From the NCBI GenBank assembly GCA_035353815.1, contig DAOQAG010000015.1, positions 1-64,000 of the forward strand: DNA of 64,000 nucleotides, in the 5' to 3' direction. This document shows positions 16,365-25,036 of the stretch, in pieces. This DNA is from JAKPUX01 sp035353815 (GTDB lineage Bacteria > Zhuqueibacterota > Zhuqueibacteria > Residuimicrobiales > Residuimicrobiaceae). Every line of letters begins with the position of its first letter. Within the stretch, counting starts at the first letter, position 1. The position numbers and the translations under genes are program-made. The notes below the pieces were generated by a model, which had not been told where the DNA came from, ran no database searches, and saw only the letters and a program-made list of their open reading frames with translations.

Positions 16365-18107
16365 TCAGGATCTTGTCCCCACCACCTTGGCCGGAATGCC
16401 GAGGGCGATCGAATAGGGCGGAACATTCCGGGTCACAACCGCGGCAGCGCCGATGACCGAGCCGGTGCCGATGGTGACGCCGTCGAGCACCATCACGCCG
16501 GCGCCGAGCCAGACATCATCCTCGATCACTACTCCGCCCTTGCTCTCATAGCCCTGGCGCATGATCGGCACATCGCGGCGGTCGAATTTGTGCTGCGCTC
16601 CGCCGATATAGCAATTGGCCGCGAGCAGCACGTGCTTGCCGAAGCGGATCCGGGTCGTCGTGCCGAGGCGGCAGTTGGCGCCGATGTTGCTGTAATCCCC
16701 GATCTCGATGATGCCGTTGCGCGTCCCCAGCACCGTGCCGCGTCCCAGCAGCACCTCCTCGCCGAGGGTGATGGCGCTGTCATCGTCGCCTTGCGCCGAG
16801 AGCGAGCAATACTCCTCGATGACGCAGCGCTTGCCGACGCTGATCTTGTGGGGATGGCGCAGGGTGACGTTACGGCTCCACACCGTCCCCTTGCCCTGGC
16901 GGCGCAGCAGCGCCGGCAGGGAGATCTGGCGCAAGGCATAGCCGATCATCCCCGGCAGCGGCATGCAGAAGAGGGTGACCATCTCGTATTTGATAAGCCG
17001 CCACAACTGCAGCGGCCCGATGACAATTTCGGCGTACTTGTGCAGCGGCGACCGTTTGCGGCGCATGACATCCTCAAATCCGCTGAAGTAGCGGACCTCG
17101 CCGGCCACATCCCCGGCCGCGATCTCCCGCTCGGGCGCCGACCCCATGGTCACCTCCTGATCGATACGAATCCCCAGAGTCGAATAATAGATGCCGCCGA
17201 GCACGCCCGTCACCAGCGCCTTGAGGCGCATCAGCAGGGCCACCGAGAGGCCGGCCGCCCCGCCAAAGCCGAGACGGTCAAAGGTGAAGAAATAGGCCCA
17301 CTCCGCCAGGCCGATGCCGCCGATCGAGACTGGCAGCATCATGATGACCATAATGATCGGCGTGATGATCAGGGCATCGAGGAAGGTCAGCGGGCAGCGG
17401 AAGGCCAGGGCGCTGACCCAAACGTTGACCACCGCGGCTAGATAAAAGGCGAACGAGTTGACCATGGCGAAAATGATGGCGCCGCGATGGCCGCGGATCG
17501 AAAGGATCGCCTCCTGGAATTTCTTCAGCCGGGTGACGATCTTGCGCAGCACGCCGGCCGGGACTTTTTGCTCCATCCAGCTCAGATAGCGGGCGTTGAA
17601 GACGATCACCAGCAGGGCCAGATAACCGGCCACCGAGACCACCATGGCCAGCCCCAGCCAGGCATCCCAGAGCGCGCGCAGGGCGGCGAAAAAGGCGATG
17701 ACCGCCACCAGGATGAGGGCCGTCAGGCCGGTGAAACGCTCGATAAAGACCGAGGCGAAGGATTTGGCGTTCTCGCCCGTCGCCTTGCCCAGGGCCCAGG
17801 CGCGCACCACGTCGCCGCCGACATTGGTCGGCAGCACGGTATTGAAAAAATAGCCGACCATGTAGAGCCAGAAGAGGCGCCAGCCCGAGGCGTGGATGCC
17901 CTGGGCGCGCAGAATGACCTGCCACTTCCAGGAGCTGAGGAAGATGAGGAGAGGCGTGAGGGCGATGGAGAGGCCGAAATAAAACCAGTCCGCCTGACTG
18001 ATCGTCTGCCACAATTTGCCGAGATCGACCTTGTAGAGCACATACCCGATAAGGACGATGCTGATCAGCCAGCGCAACAGGACCGAGAGTGATTTCTTGG
18101 CGGACAT
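16365..18107 (-). CDS. Fusion of AglD/UPF0104-type membrane protein with hexapeptide acyltransferase
   Basis: A 580-residue protein. Residues about 1-320 have eight or so membrane helices and the lysylphosphatidylglycerol-synthase-TM/AglD pattern (LLRWLISIVLIGYVLYKVDL; FFNTVLPTNVGGDVVRAW; LPVSIGGIGLAEW), a family implicated in moving or flipping lipid-linked groups. Residues about 400-575 are a left-handed beta-helix of hexapeptide repeats (IGDYSNIGANCRLG, VVIEDDVWLGAGVMVLDGV), ending GIPAKVVG, as in sugar O-acetyltransferases. A perfect AGGAGGTG lies inside the gene before Met321, so the acyltransferase half may also be made alone. It is the last gene of the exopolysaccharide locus. A role in O-acylation of a lipid-linked repeat unit is inference. 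Confidence 0.8.
   Translation of the reverse strand: MSAKKSLSVLLRWLISIVLIGYVLYKVDLGKLWQTISQADWFYFGLSIALTPLLIFLSSWKWQVILRAQGIHASGWRLFWLYMVGYFFNTVLPTNVGGDVVRAWALGKATGENAKSFASVFIERFTGLTALILVAVIAFFAALRALWDAWLGLAMVVSVAGYLALLVIVFNARYLSWMEQKVPAGVLRKIVTRLKKFQEAILSIRGHRGAIIFAMVNSFAFYLAAVVNVWVSALAFRCPLTFLDALIITPIIMVIMMLPVSIGGIGLAEWAYFFTFDRLGFGGAAGLSVALLMRLKALVTGVLGGIYYSTLGIRIDQEVTMGSAPEREIAAGDVAGEVRYFSGFEDVMRRKRSPLHKYAEIVIGPLQLWRLIKYEMVTLFCMPLPGMIGYALRQISLPALLRRQGKGTVWSRNVTLRHPHKISVGKRCVIEEYCSLSAQGDDDSAITLGEEVLLGRGTVLGTRNGIIEIGDYSNIGANCRLGTTTRIRFGKHVLLAANCYIGGAQHKFDRRDVPIMRQGYESKGGVVIEDDVWLGAGVMVLDGVTIGTGSVIGAAAVVTRNVPPYSIALGIPAKVVGTRS
17151..17158 (-). promoter_or_regulatory. Strong internal Shine-Dalgarno before Met321 of the flippase-acyltransferase fusion
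   Basis: On the minus strand AGGAGGTG (17158-17151) is followed by ACC and ATG at 17147-17145. It codes for part of QEVTMGS at the domain boundary. It would start a 260-residue protein carrying the whole acyltransferase domain. A leftover of gene fusion or a working internal start are both possible. Confidence 0.55.
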
Positions 18108-18142
18108 ACTCTGCGAAGGTTTAGGGTGACCGGTGCCGCGGC

Positions 18143-19315
18143 TCAGCCCAGATATTCCTGGAGCACGCCGGCCGAACGGCGCGCTTTTTCTTTTTCGCGG
18201 GCGACCTGCGGCAGCATCACCGCGCGGATGTGCTCACGGTCGTTCCAGGCGGTGCGGATGCGGGCGAAAAAGCTCTCCACCGCCAGTTCCTTGAATTCGA
18301 CCAGGTGCGCCTCCATGCCGATGGTGCGCATGTAGCCGCGGTTCTTGGGATAGGTGACGATGCCCACCGGCGGCACGCCCATCGCCGAGGAGAGAATGAG
18401 GCTGTGGGTGCGCATGCCGGCGAAGAGCTGCAGTTTTTGCAGCACGGCGCAGATCTCGCGATAGCTGTAGACCTTGTTCGAGATCAGCCGGACGCGGTCG
18501 CGGTTGCGGATGCGCCCCAGCACCCGGGTGGCGATGCCCATGTCCATGTGCTGGGTTTCGACAAAGAGGACATCCACATCCAGTTCAGTGATGACGCGGT
18601 CCACCGTGGCGGCATAGAGATCGACGAGATTGTCGCGGCCGAAGGTGCCACCCTGGCGCACAAAGGCGTCGACATAGCTGTTGACATTAAAGCCGATGAC
18701 GGGGCGGCCGCTGCTGAAAAGTCCGGCCTCGCGGCAGATCTCCTCCAGGCGCGCTGCATCGACCGGCCGGGCGTTGAGGGCGCAGTCCGCCCCCTCGATC
18801 ACGCGGGGATGCTGGAAGCCCTGGCGCTCCAGCAGCTCGACCGACTCCTGGTCGCGCAGGATCAGGGCGCTGGTGTGGTCGAGGATGCGCTGCAGGGCTG
18901 CATGGCCGGCGGCGGTGCGGATCGGCCCGAGGCTGCAGTTGTAGAGCACCACCGGCACGCCCTTCTGCCAGGCGCGCGGCAAAAAGTGCGAGAGGGTCCA
19001 GAGATAGTTGAAGAGCGGATTATAGAGCTTGCGGTCGAAGAGGATGGCATCGGTCACCAGAATGACGTCCGCCGCGCGCATGGCGCGCAGCACCGGGTAG
19101 CCGAGGATCTTCATCGAGCCGTGCCAGGGCGTCATGGGCACGGGCTGGATCCGGTATTCGGAGAACTGCCGCGCGACAAAACCGGTGTTGATGGTCGGGA
19201 TGGTGAAGAGGGCGTCCGGGTAGCGCTGCGATACATCCTCGAGCACACCGCCGAGGATGGCGGCATCGCCGGCATTTCGGCCGGAAAAATTACCAACGAC
19301 ATTGATCGTTTTCAT
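18143..19315 (-). CDS. Polysaccharide pyruvyl transferase family protein (CsaB/WcaK-like)
   Basis: A 390-residue cytoplasmic protein. The N-terminus VVGNFSGRNAGDAAILGGV is the usual glycine-rich opening of the family, and the C-terminal half has MRTHSLILSSAMGVPPVGI, matching the MRLHALIFAxxxGVPxxGI motif with its conserved acceptor or donor-site His. These enzymes transfer pyruvate from phosphoenolpyruvate as a ketal onto sugars in exopolysaccharides or cell-wall polymers. The gene sits 35 bases upstream of the flippase-acyltransferase fusion, which fits decoration of the same polymer. Confidence 0.88.
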   Translation of the reverse strand: MKTINVVGNFSGRNAGDAAILGGVLEDVSQRYPDALFTIPTINTGFVARQFSEYRIQPVPMTPWHGSMKILGYPVLRAMRAADVILVTDAILFDRKLYNPLFNYLWTLSHFLPRAWQKGVPVVLYNCSLGPIRTAAGHAALQRILDHTSALILRDQESVELLERQGFQHPRVIEGADCALNARPVDAARLEEICREAGLFSSGRPVIGFNVNSYVDAFVRQGGTFGRDNLVDLYAATVDRVITELDVDVLFVETQHMDMGIATRVLGRIRNRDRVRLISNKVYSYREICAVLQKLQLFAGMRTHSLILSSAMGVPPVGIVTYPKNRGYMRTIGMEAHLVEFKELAVESFFARIRTAWNDREHIRAVMLPQVAREKEKARRSAGVLQEYLG

Positions 19316-19422
19316 GACACCTGCTGATTAGATGGGTCCATCCGGAACGGCCTGTTCAAGGCCCTCGCCATCGGGCGGGCCGATCCGGAGTTGCACTTCA
19401 TGATGCCTGCGGATTAAGTTGG

Positions 19423-20406
19423 TCAATCGAGATAGCCGTTTTCCTTGTACCACTGCGCCGTGCGCCGGATCCCCTCCTCCAGTCCCACGCGGGGCTGAAA
19501 GCCGAGTTCGCGTTTCGCCTTGCTGATGTCGAAGGCGCGGTCCTTGACGAAGAGATCGACACGGCGGCGAAAAATCGGCGGCTGCACCCGCAGCGGGATG
19601 CAGATCTTTTCACACAGCCAGCCGGCCGCATAGACCGGCCAGACCGGGGGATGCAGCCGCGGCGGCTTGACCCCCAGCGCAGCGGCGACCATCCGGGCGA
19701 AATCGTTGAGGGTAAAATAGGTATCGCCGGCGATGATGTAAATCTCGCCCGCCGCCGCGGGGGTCTCGGCTGCGAGGCGGAAGCCCTCGACGATATCGGT
19801 GACGTAGCTGAGATGATAGAGGACGTTGCCGCCGCCGAACATGATGAATTTGCCGCGGTTGATCATGCGGTACATCTTGAGCATGCGCTGATCGCCAGGG
19901 CCATAGATACCGACGGGGCGGGCGATGGTCACAGGCAATCCCTTTTCCCGGTGATAGAACATCGCCACCTTTTCGCCCTCGACCTTGGTCTCCTGATAGA
20001 TGTCGCCGGGCTTGATCGGCGCGGTCTCGGCGGCCGGCGGCTTTTCGATATGGCCATGCACGCCGCAGGTGGAGCAGTGCAGCACCCGCTGCACCCCCAT
20101 CTCCAGGGCGGCCGCCATGACGTTCTCCGTGCCGGTGACGTTGACGTCCCAGTAGGCCTGGTCCGGCTGGTTGGCCTCGCGATAGAGCGCGGCGATATGG
20201 TAGACCACGTCGATGTTGCGCATAGCCTGGGCGAGATCCGCCTTGTAGAGCAGATCGCCGCTGGCGATATCCACGCCTTTGGCCTTGAGATGCGCGGTGT
20301 TGCTCGTTGGCCGCACGAAGGCGCGCACCTGATATCCCCTCTCGACCAGATGATCGACCATATAGCCGCCGGTGAAACCGGAGGCGCCGGTGACCAGAAC
20401 CCTCAT
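19423..20406 (-). CDS. NAD(P)-dependent sugar or sterol-type epimerase/dehydratase (SDR)
   Basis: A 327-residue extended short-chain dehydrogenase. The Rossmann motif VTGASGFTGGYMVDHL is at the N-terminus, followed by a Ser/Cys-rich strand (VLHCSTCGVHG) and a Tyr-x-x-x-Lys-type active site represented by YQETKVEGE. Substrate binding cannot be read. Its start is 15 bases after the methyltransferase stop, with AGGAGGGAGG immediately upstream, so it is translated as part of the exopolysaccharide operon. Similar proteins act on nucleotide sugars or on lipid ketones, and the context favours a sugar. Confidence 0.78.
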   Translation of the reverse strand: MRVLVTGASGFTGGYMVDHLVERGYQVRAFVRPTSNTAHLKAKGVDIASGDLLYKADLAQAMRNIDVVYHIAALYREANQPDQAYWDVNVTGTENVMAAALEMGVQRVLHCSTCGVHGHIEKPPAAETAPIKPGDIYQETKVEGEKVAMFYHREKGLPVTIARPVGIYGPGDQRMLKMYRMINRGKFIMFGGGNVLYHLSYVTDIVEGFRLAAETPAAAGEIYIIAGDTYFTLNDFARMVAAALGVKPPRLHPPVWPVYAAGWLCEKICIPLRVQPPIFRRRVDLFVKDRAFDISKAKRELGFQPRVGLEEGIRRTAQWYKENGYLD

Positions 20407-20421
20407 CCTCCTCCCTCCTGC

Positions 20422-21243
20422 CTATTTTTTCGCCAGCACCACCGCCGCATGACCGAATTTATTACGGATGCAGCCGGGCAGCAGATTATAGAGCGGAACA
20501 AAGATGTAGTTGAAGCAAAAGGCCAGGACTCCCTTGCGCGGGGAGCGGGTGGCCCGGGTATAATCGAGAAAAACCTCCACCGTGCTGAACTCCTTGAAGA
20601 GATCGCGCAGCTGCTTTTTGTCGTAGAGGCGGGTGATCGGCGCATCCTCATGGGCGAACTCGAAATTAACCCGCCCCAGCTGGGTGAGGAGAATTTTCCA
20701 GGAATACTTGTAATAGAGGGTGATCGCCGCCTCGCCGCCGGGTTTGAGCACGCGTTTGACCTCGGCGACCGCGTTTTCGGTGCTCTGGGTCTGGTGGAGC
20801 ACGCCGAAGGAAGCGACGATATCGAAGGTGTTGTCCTCGAAGGGGAGCTGCTCGGCGTTGCCTAGCTTGAGCTCGGCCTGGAGCTTGTTGTGCTCGAAAT
20901 TGCCCCGGGCCAGTTCGATGGCGCCCGAGGAGAGGTCGAGGCCGGAGACCTGCATCCCCGCCTGGGCCCAGGCGACGAGTTCCCAGCCGGCGCCGCAGCC
21001 GATCTCGAGCATCCGGCCGCCGGGATACTTGGCCGCCTCCCGGGCGATCAGACGGTAGCGGTGTTCGTAATTCTTGCGGATAAAGGCGCCGACGGTGTCG
21101 TAGAATTGGGGCGAACCGATCTCGCGCGGATCGCCGGTCCAGAACTGGGTGGTATTGACATTGTCCGTCCAGTATTGGCGGACCTGGTCGATGGTTTTTT
21201 CGTCACTGCCCTTCCAGAGGTAAGAGCCGATGGTATCAGACAT
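20422..21243 (-). CDS. Class I SAM-dependent methyltransferase
   Basis: A 273-residue protein. SAM-binding motif I is MLEIGCGAGWELVAWAQAG; SGLDLSSGAIELA is motif II, and FDIVASFGVLHQT with LKPGGEAAITLYY are the post motifs. The C-terminal part has basic and hydrophobic segments but no predicted helix strong enough to call a membrane anchor. GAGG lies 5 bases upstream of the ATG. It lies in the exopolysaccharide operon, so sugar or lipid-carrier methylation is likely, but no substrate can be assigned. Confidence 0.85.
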   Translation of the reverse strand: MSDTIGSYLWKGSDEKTIDQVRQYWTDNVNTTQFWTGDPREIGSPQFYDTVGAFIRKNYEHRYRLIAREAAKYPGGRMLEIGCGAGWELVAWAQAGMQVSGLDLSSGAIELARGNFEHNKLQAELKLGNAEQLPFEDNTFDIVASFGVLHQTQSTENAVAEVKRVLKPGGEAAITLYYKYSWKILLTQLGRVNFEFAHEDAPITRLYDKKQLRDLFKEFSTVEVFLDYTRATRSPRKGVLAFCFNYIFVPLYNLLPGCIRNKFGHAAVVLAKK

Positions 21244-21367
21244 AGAGACCTCAAATTGCGATTGGGTGAAGAATTAATTATTTACTGAATACTAGAGATG
21301 TTACGCATTTTTTGCGGAATTTCAAAGTGCCTTTTCTGCCCGCGCCGGCGGGGTCGACTCCACGGGT

Positions 21368-21423
21368 GCCCAGCCGGGGTGGGGACGAGATCGGACGCGC
21401 GCCCAGCCGGGGTGGGGACGAGA
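21368..21423. repeat. Tandem 33-bp unit, two copies plus a degenerate third
   Basis: GCCCAGCCGGGGTGGGGACG followed by AGA occurs at 21368-21390 and again at 21401-21423, 33 bases apart, and a degenerate version (GCCCGCGCCGGCGGGGTCGA) begins near 21337. They lie between the glpD stop and the methyltransferase start. No function is visible. Confidence 0.65.
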
Positions 21424-21442
21424 GCGGATGGGCGCAGCACGC

Positions 21443-23116
21443 TCAGATCGGCTGGTAGCGCGCCCGCAGCGCGGCAAGTTCCTGCGCCACGCGCGCCGCA
21501 TCCCATCCCAGCTCCGCCGCCATGATCGCGGCCGCCTCGGTCACCGCGGCGTCGCCGGGGTACTCGCCCGAGCCCAGCTCGGTGCGGCGCAGCACGACAT
21601 CGGCGAGGGTCAAGGCCATCTCGCGGCGCACGGCATGGCTTACTTCGGCGCGCAGCACCTTTTCCTGCCCGGCGAGCGGCCGCAGCCCCGCCTCCATCTC
21701 CCCCGCCGTCTTGAGCACATCGCCCAGGCCGGTGCCGTAATTGCGCGCCAGCTGCTCGAGCTGGGCGGCGCTCATCCCCTGCGGCCGCTCGGCCTGCTGG
21801 GTCGCGAGGAATCCGGCGAAATCGCCGACATCCCCGCCCCACACCGGTGTTTTCCGGCCCCGGCCGCTGTTCAGGCGCCGGCCCAGTTTGCGCCCGGCCG
21901 CGCGCACCGCTGCTTCGGCCACCCCGCGCGCGGTCGTGTACTTGACGCTCAGAACGCTGAGGAGGCCGGGTATCCCCTGCTCCTTCTCGTGATCGTAAAT
22001 CCGGAAGTGCTTGGTGATGCTGACGTCGCCGCTGGCGGCGTTGACCCCCGCCATCGGCAGCAAGCCGCCGTAAAAGAAGGTCACCTCATCGCGGCGGATC
22101 TCCGCCCCCGGCATCGCGTCGTTGGCGTCCTTGAGGAAGGCGGCGATGTCGGCCTCGCTCACCCGGTAGTCGCCCGCCGTCCCCTTCCAGGGACGATGGT
22201 CGGTGCCGATCATCGTATAGTCGCGCCAGGGCACGACAAAGAGCAGCCGCGAGCCTTTCTTGATCAGGGCATCCCGGTCCTTGAACTCTTTTTTGCAGTT
22301 CACGCCAAAGGCATAGGTGTCGCTGAGGCGCCGCTTGACCACCAGATTAAGCGCGGTCGAGAAGGCTTGCGCGGGCGGGCGCCGCTCGCCGAGCTGGGCG
22401 AAGAGATCATTGATCCAGGGACCGCCGCAGGTCAGGGTCTGGCGCGCCCTGATCTCCACCGTGCCGCCGCCGATGGCGTCGCGGGCGCGCACCCCGCCCA
22501 CCCGGCCAGCCGCCATGAGAAACGACTCGGCGGCGAGATGGTTGGCCACCGCTGCGCCGTTCTCCGCAGCCGCGCGCACAAAGGCCAGGGCGAGGCGCTC
22601 GGAATTGTACATCGTCGCGTCATACCAGACCGCCCCGCCGTTGAGGCGCGTCTGGTCGACATGGGGCACCAGGTCGAGAAACTGCGCCCTGGAGAGCACC
22701 TTGCCCATCGGCAGTCGGTGCTCCGCATCCAGACCGAAATTGCGGTCGGCGCTGAGCACATCGTTCATCAGCATCGCCACCCGCATCACCTCCGGGCCCT
22801 TGATGGCATGGCCGTAGGTCGGCATGACACAGGGCAGGGGATGGACCAGATGCGGGGCGATGCGCAGCAGGATCTTGCGCTCGGCGATCGATTCGCGCAT
22901 GCGCTTGAGATCGGCGTGCTGCAGGTAGCGCAGGCCGCCGTGGACGATTTTCAGGCTGTTGCCCGAGGTGCCGGCGGCAAAATCGTTCGCCTCGATCAGG
23001 GCCACCCGCAGGCCGGCCAGGGCTGCCTCGCGCGCCGCCGTGGCGCCGTAAATGCCGCCGCCGACGATGAGCAGATCGAATTCCTCTTGCCCGAGCTGGT
23101 TCAGATCGCGTTGCAT
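21443..23116 (-). CDS. glpD: FAD-dependent glycerol-3-phosphate dehydrogenase
   Basis: A 557-residue protein of normal GlpD length. The FAD-binding motif LLIVGGGIYGATAAREAA is followed by TSGNSLKIVHGGLRYLQ, a family hallmark. PWRDYTMIGTDHRPWKG and the C-terminal GlpD-C helical domain are present. It oxidises sn-glycerol 3-phosphate to dihydroxyacetone phosphate at the membrane, passing electrons to quinone. GGAG is 5 bases before the ATG. It lies 30 bases after the asparagine synthetase gene, in the middle of an exopolysaccharide operon, which is an unusual address for this enzyme. Confidence 0.9.
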   Translation of the reverse strand: MQRDLNQLGQEEFDLLIVGGGIYGATAAREAALAGLRVALIEANDFAAGTSGNSLKIVHGGLRYLQHADLKRMRESIAERKILLRIAPHLVHPLPCVMPTYGHAIKGPEVMRVAMLMNDVLSADRNFGLDAEHRLPMGKVLSRAQFLDLVPHVDQTRLNGGAVWYDATMYNSERLALAFVRAAAENGAAVANHLAAESFLMAAGRVGGVRARDAIGGGTVEIRARQTLTCGGPWINDLFAQLGERRPPAQAFSTALNLVVKRRLSDTYAFGVNCKKEFKDRDALIKKGSRLLFVVPWRDYTMIGTDHRPWKGTAGDYRVSEADIAAFLKDANDAMPGAEIRRDEVTFFYGGLLPMAGVNAASGDVSITKHFRIYDHEKEQGIPGLLSVLSVKYTTARGVAEAAVRAAGRKLGRRLNSGRGRKTPVWGGDVGDFAGFLATQQAERPQGMSAAQLEQLARNYGTGLGDVLKTAGEMEAGLRPLAGQEKVLRAEVSHAVRREMALTLADVVLRRTELGSGEYPGDAAVTEAAAIMAAELGWDAARVAQELAALRARYQPI

Positions 23117-23146
23117 GGAGTCTCCGTGAATAAGGGTCCGCAGCCC

Positions 23147-25030
23147 TCAGGGCCGCATATAGTGTTCGTGCCACATCTGGAACATCAACAGCGCCCAGAG
23201 ACGGTGGCTATGGTTCTCGCGTCCGGCCAGGTGCTCGCCGATCAGACGCTGCACATACGCCGGCGCGAAGAAGCCGGTTTTTTCGAGGGCCTGCGGCGAA
23301 AGATAGTCGAGCATCATCGGCCGGAGCTCCTCCTTCATCCAGCGCTTGATCGGGATGCTGAATCCCTCCTTGCGGCGGTTGAGGATCTCCTCCGGCAAAA
23401 TGCCACACATGGCCTGCTTGAGGATATACTTGCTGCGCTTGCCGTTGAGGCGCAGGTGCGGCGGCAAGCTCGCACAGAACTCGACGACGCGGTAATCGAG
23501 AAAGGGCGCCCGGGTCTCGAGCGAAACCGCCATCGACATGCGGTCGACCTTGACCATGATGTCGTCGACCAGATAGGTGACGATGTCGACGTACTCCTGT
23601 TGATCCAGGGGCTCGACCGCCCCGCTCTCGGCGAAGGCGAGGCGGATAAAGCCGTAGGGATCGCGCCCGTCGAGCATCTCGCGCAGGCCGGGACGGTAGA
23701 GCAGCGCCTTTTCGGCTTGCTGCAGGAAGATCATCCAGCGCACATGCTGGAGGTCGGCCGGAAGGCGGCAGCCTTCGATGAAGCGCCGCGACTTGTTGAA
23801 AAAGCCTTTTTTCTTTTCGGTCGGTGGCAGCAGGCCGACGGCGGGCTCGATCACGCCGCGGCGCAGCCAGCCCGGCAGGCGCTGGTAGCGCCGCGCCATC
23901 TGTTCGGCGATATAGGTCTCGTAGCCGCCGAGGAGTTCATCGCCGCCATCGCCGGAGAGAGCGACGGTGACATGTTTGCGCGCCATCTCCGAGACCATCC
24001 AGGTCGGAAAGACGGAAAAATCCCCGAGGGGTTCGTCGAGCTGGCGCACGATCCGCCCGGTCAGGGCCACGGCATCGGGGGTGATGATCTCCTCATGGTG
24101 CTCGGTGCCGAAATGGCGGGCGACCGCCCGCGCGAAGGGCAACTCGTTGTAGGTGGCATTGTCAAAGCCGATGGAGTAGGTCTTGACCCCGTTCGTCGAG
24201 GTCTGGCTCATCATCGCCACCACGGCGCTCGAGTCGAGTCCGCCGCTGAGAAAAGCGCCTAGAGGCACCTCGCTCATCAGGCGGATCCGGGTGGCGTCGC
24301 GGAGCAGCTCGCGGAATTCCTCGGCGAACTCCGCCTCGGTCCGGGCCGCGGCCTGGTAGCGCAGCCGCCAGTAGCGCTCGATCCGCAGCCCGGCCGCATC
24401 GAGGCTGAGCCAATGGGCATGCGGCAGCTTGTGGATCCCCTTGAAGATGCTCATGGGTGCGGGGATGTACTCGAAGGTCAGATAGGCGTCGAGGGCGCGG
24501 GGATCGATCTCGCGCAGGATCTCCGGCAGGGTCAGGAGGGCCTTGATCTCGGAGGCGAAGACCAGCCGCTCGGCGTCGCAGTAATAATAGAGGGGCTTTT
24601 TGCCGATGCGGTCGCGGGCGATGAAGAGGCGTTGACGCGGCTCGTCCCAGACCGCAAAGGCGAACATGCCGTTGAGATGGGCCGGACAGGCCTCGCCCCA
24701 TTCCTCGTAGGCATGGAGGATCGCCTCGGTATCGGCATGGGTACGGAAGCGATGGCCGCGGCCCTCAAGCTCGCGACGCAGCTCGAGATGGTTATAGATC
24801 TCGCCGTTGAGGACGATCGCGGCGCTGCGCTCTTCGTTGAAGATCGGCTGCTGGCCGGAGCTGAGGTCGATGATCGCCAGGCGGCGCATGCCGAGGCCGG
24901 CCGGGCCGGCGATGTGCTGTCCCTCCTCATCGGGGCCGCGATGGATAATGGCGTCGCACATGGCCTGAATGGCGGCCGGAGAGACCGGGTGCTCCCTGTC
25001 CCGATGAACGATCCCGCAAATTCCGCACAT
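23147..25030 (-). CDS. asnB: Asparagine synthetase (glutamine-hydrolysing) family protein
   Basis: A 627-residue protein. The start MCGICGIVHRD puts the catalytic Cys at position 2 of an N-terminal glutamine amidotransferase domain. The ATP-pyrophosphatase domain has FLSGGLDSSAVVAMM and a later SGDGGDELLGGYETY. Length and layout match the AsnB subfamily that is common in exopolysaccharide and O-antigen clusters, where it may amidate a uronic acid or amino-acid substituent rather than make free asparagine. The gene lies 6 bases after the glycosyltransferase stop. Confidence 0.9.
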   Translation of the reverse strand: MCGICGIVHRDREHPVSPAAIQAMCDAIIHRGPDEEGQHIAGPAGLGMRRLAIIDLSSGQQPIFNEERSAAIVLNGEIYNHLELRRELEGRGHRFRTHADTEAILHAYEEWGEACPAHLNGMFAFAVWDEPRQRLFIARDRIGKKPLYYYCDAERLVFASEIKALLTLPEILREIDPRALDAYLTFEYIPAPMSIFKGIHKLPHAHWLSLDAAGLRIERYWRLRYQAAARTEAEFAEEFRELLRDATRIRLMSEVPLGAFLSGGLDSSAVVAMMSQTSTNGVKTYSIGFDNATYNELPFARAVARHFGTEHHEEIITPDAVALTGRIVRQLDEPLGDFSVFPTWMVSEMARKHVTVALSGDGGDELLGGYETYIAEQMARRYQRLPGWLRRGVIEPAVGLLPPTEKKKGFFNKSRRFIEGCRLPADLQHVRWMIFLQQAEKALLYRPGLREMLDGRDPYGFIRLAFAESGAVEPLDQQEYVDIVTYLVDDIMVKVDRMSMAVSLETRAPFLDYRVVEFCASLPPHLRLNGKRSKYILKQAMCGILPEEILNRRKEGFSIPIKRWMKEELRPMMLDYLSPQALEKTGFFAPAYVQRLIGEHLAGRENHSHRLWALLMFQMWHEHYMRP

Positions 25031-25036
25031 ACGCCC

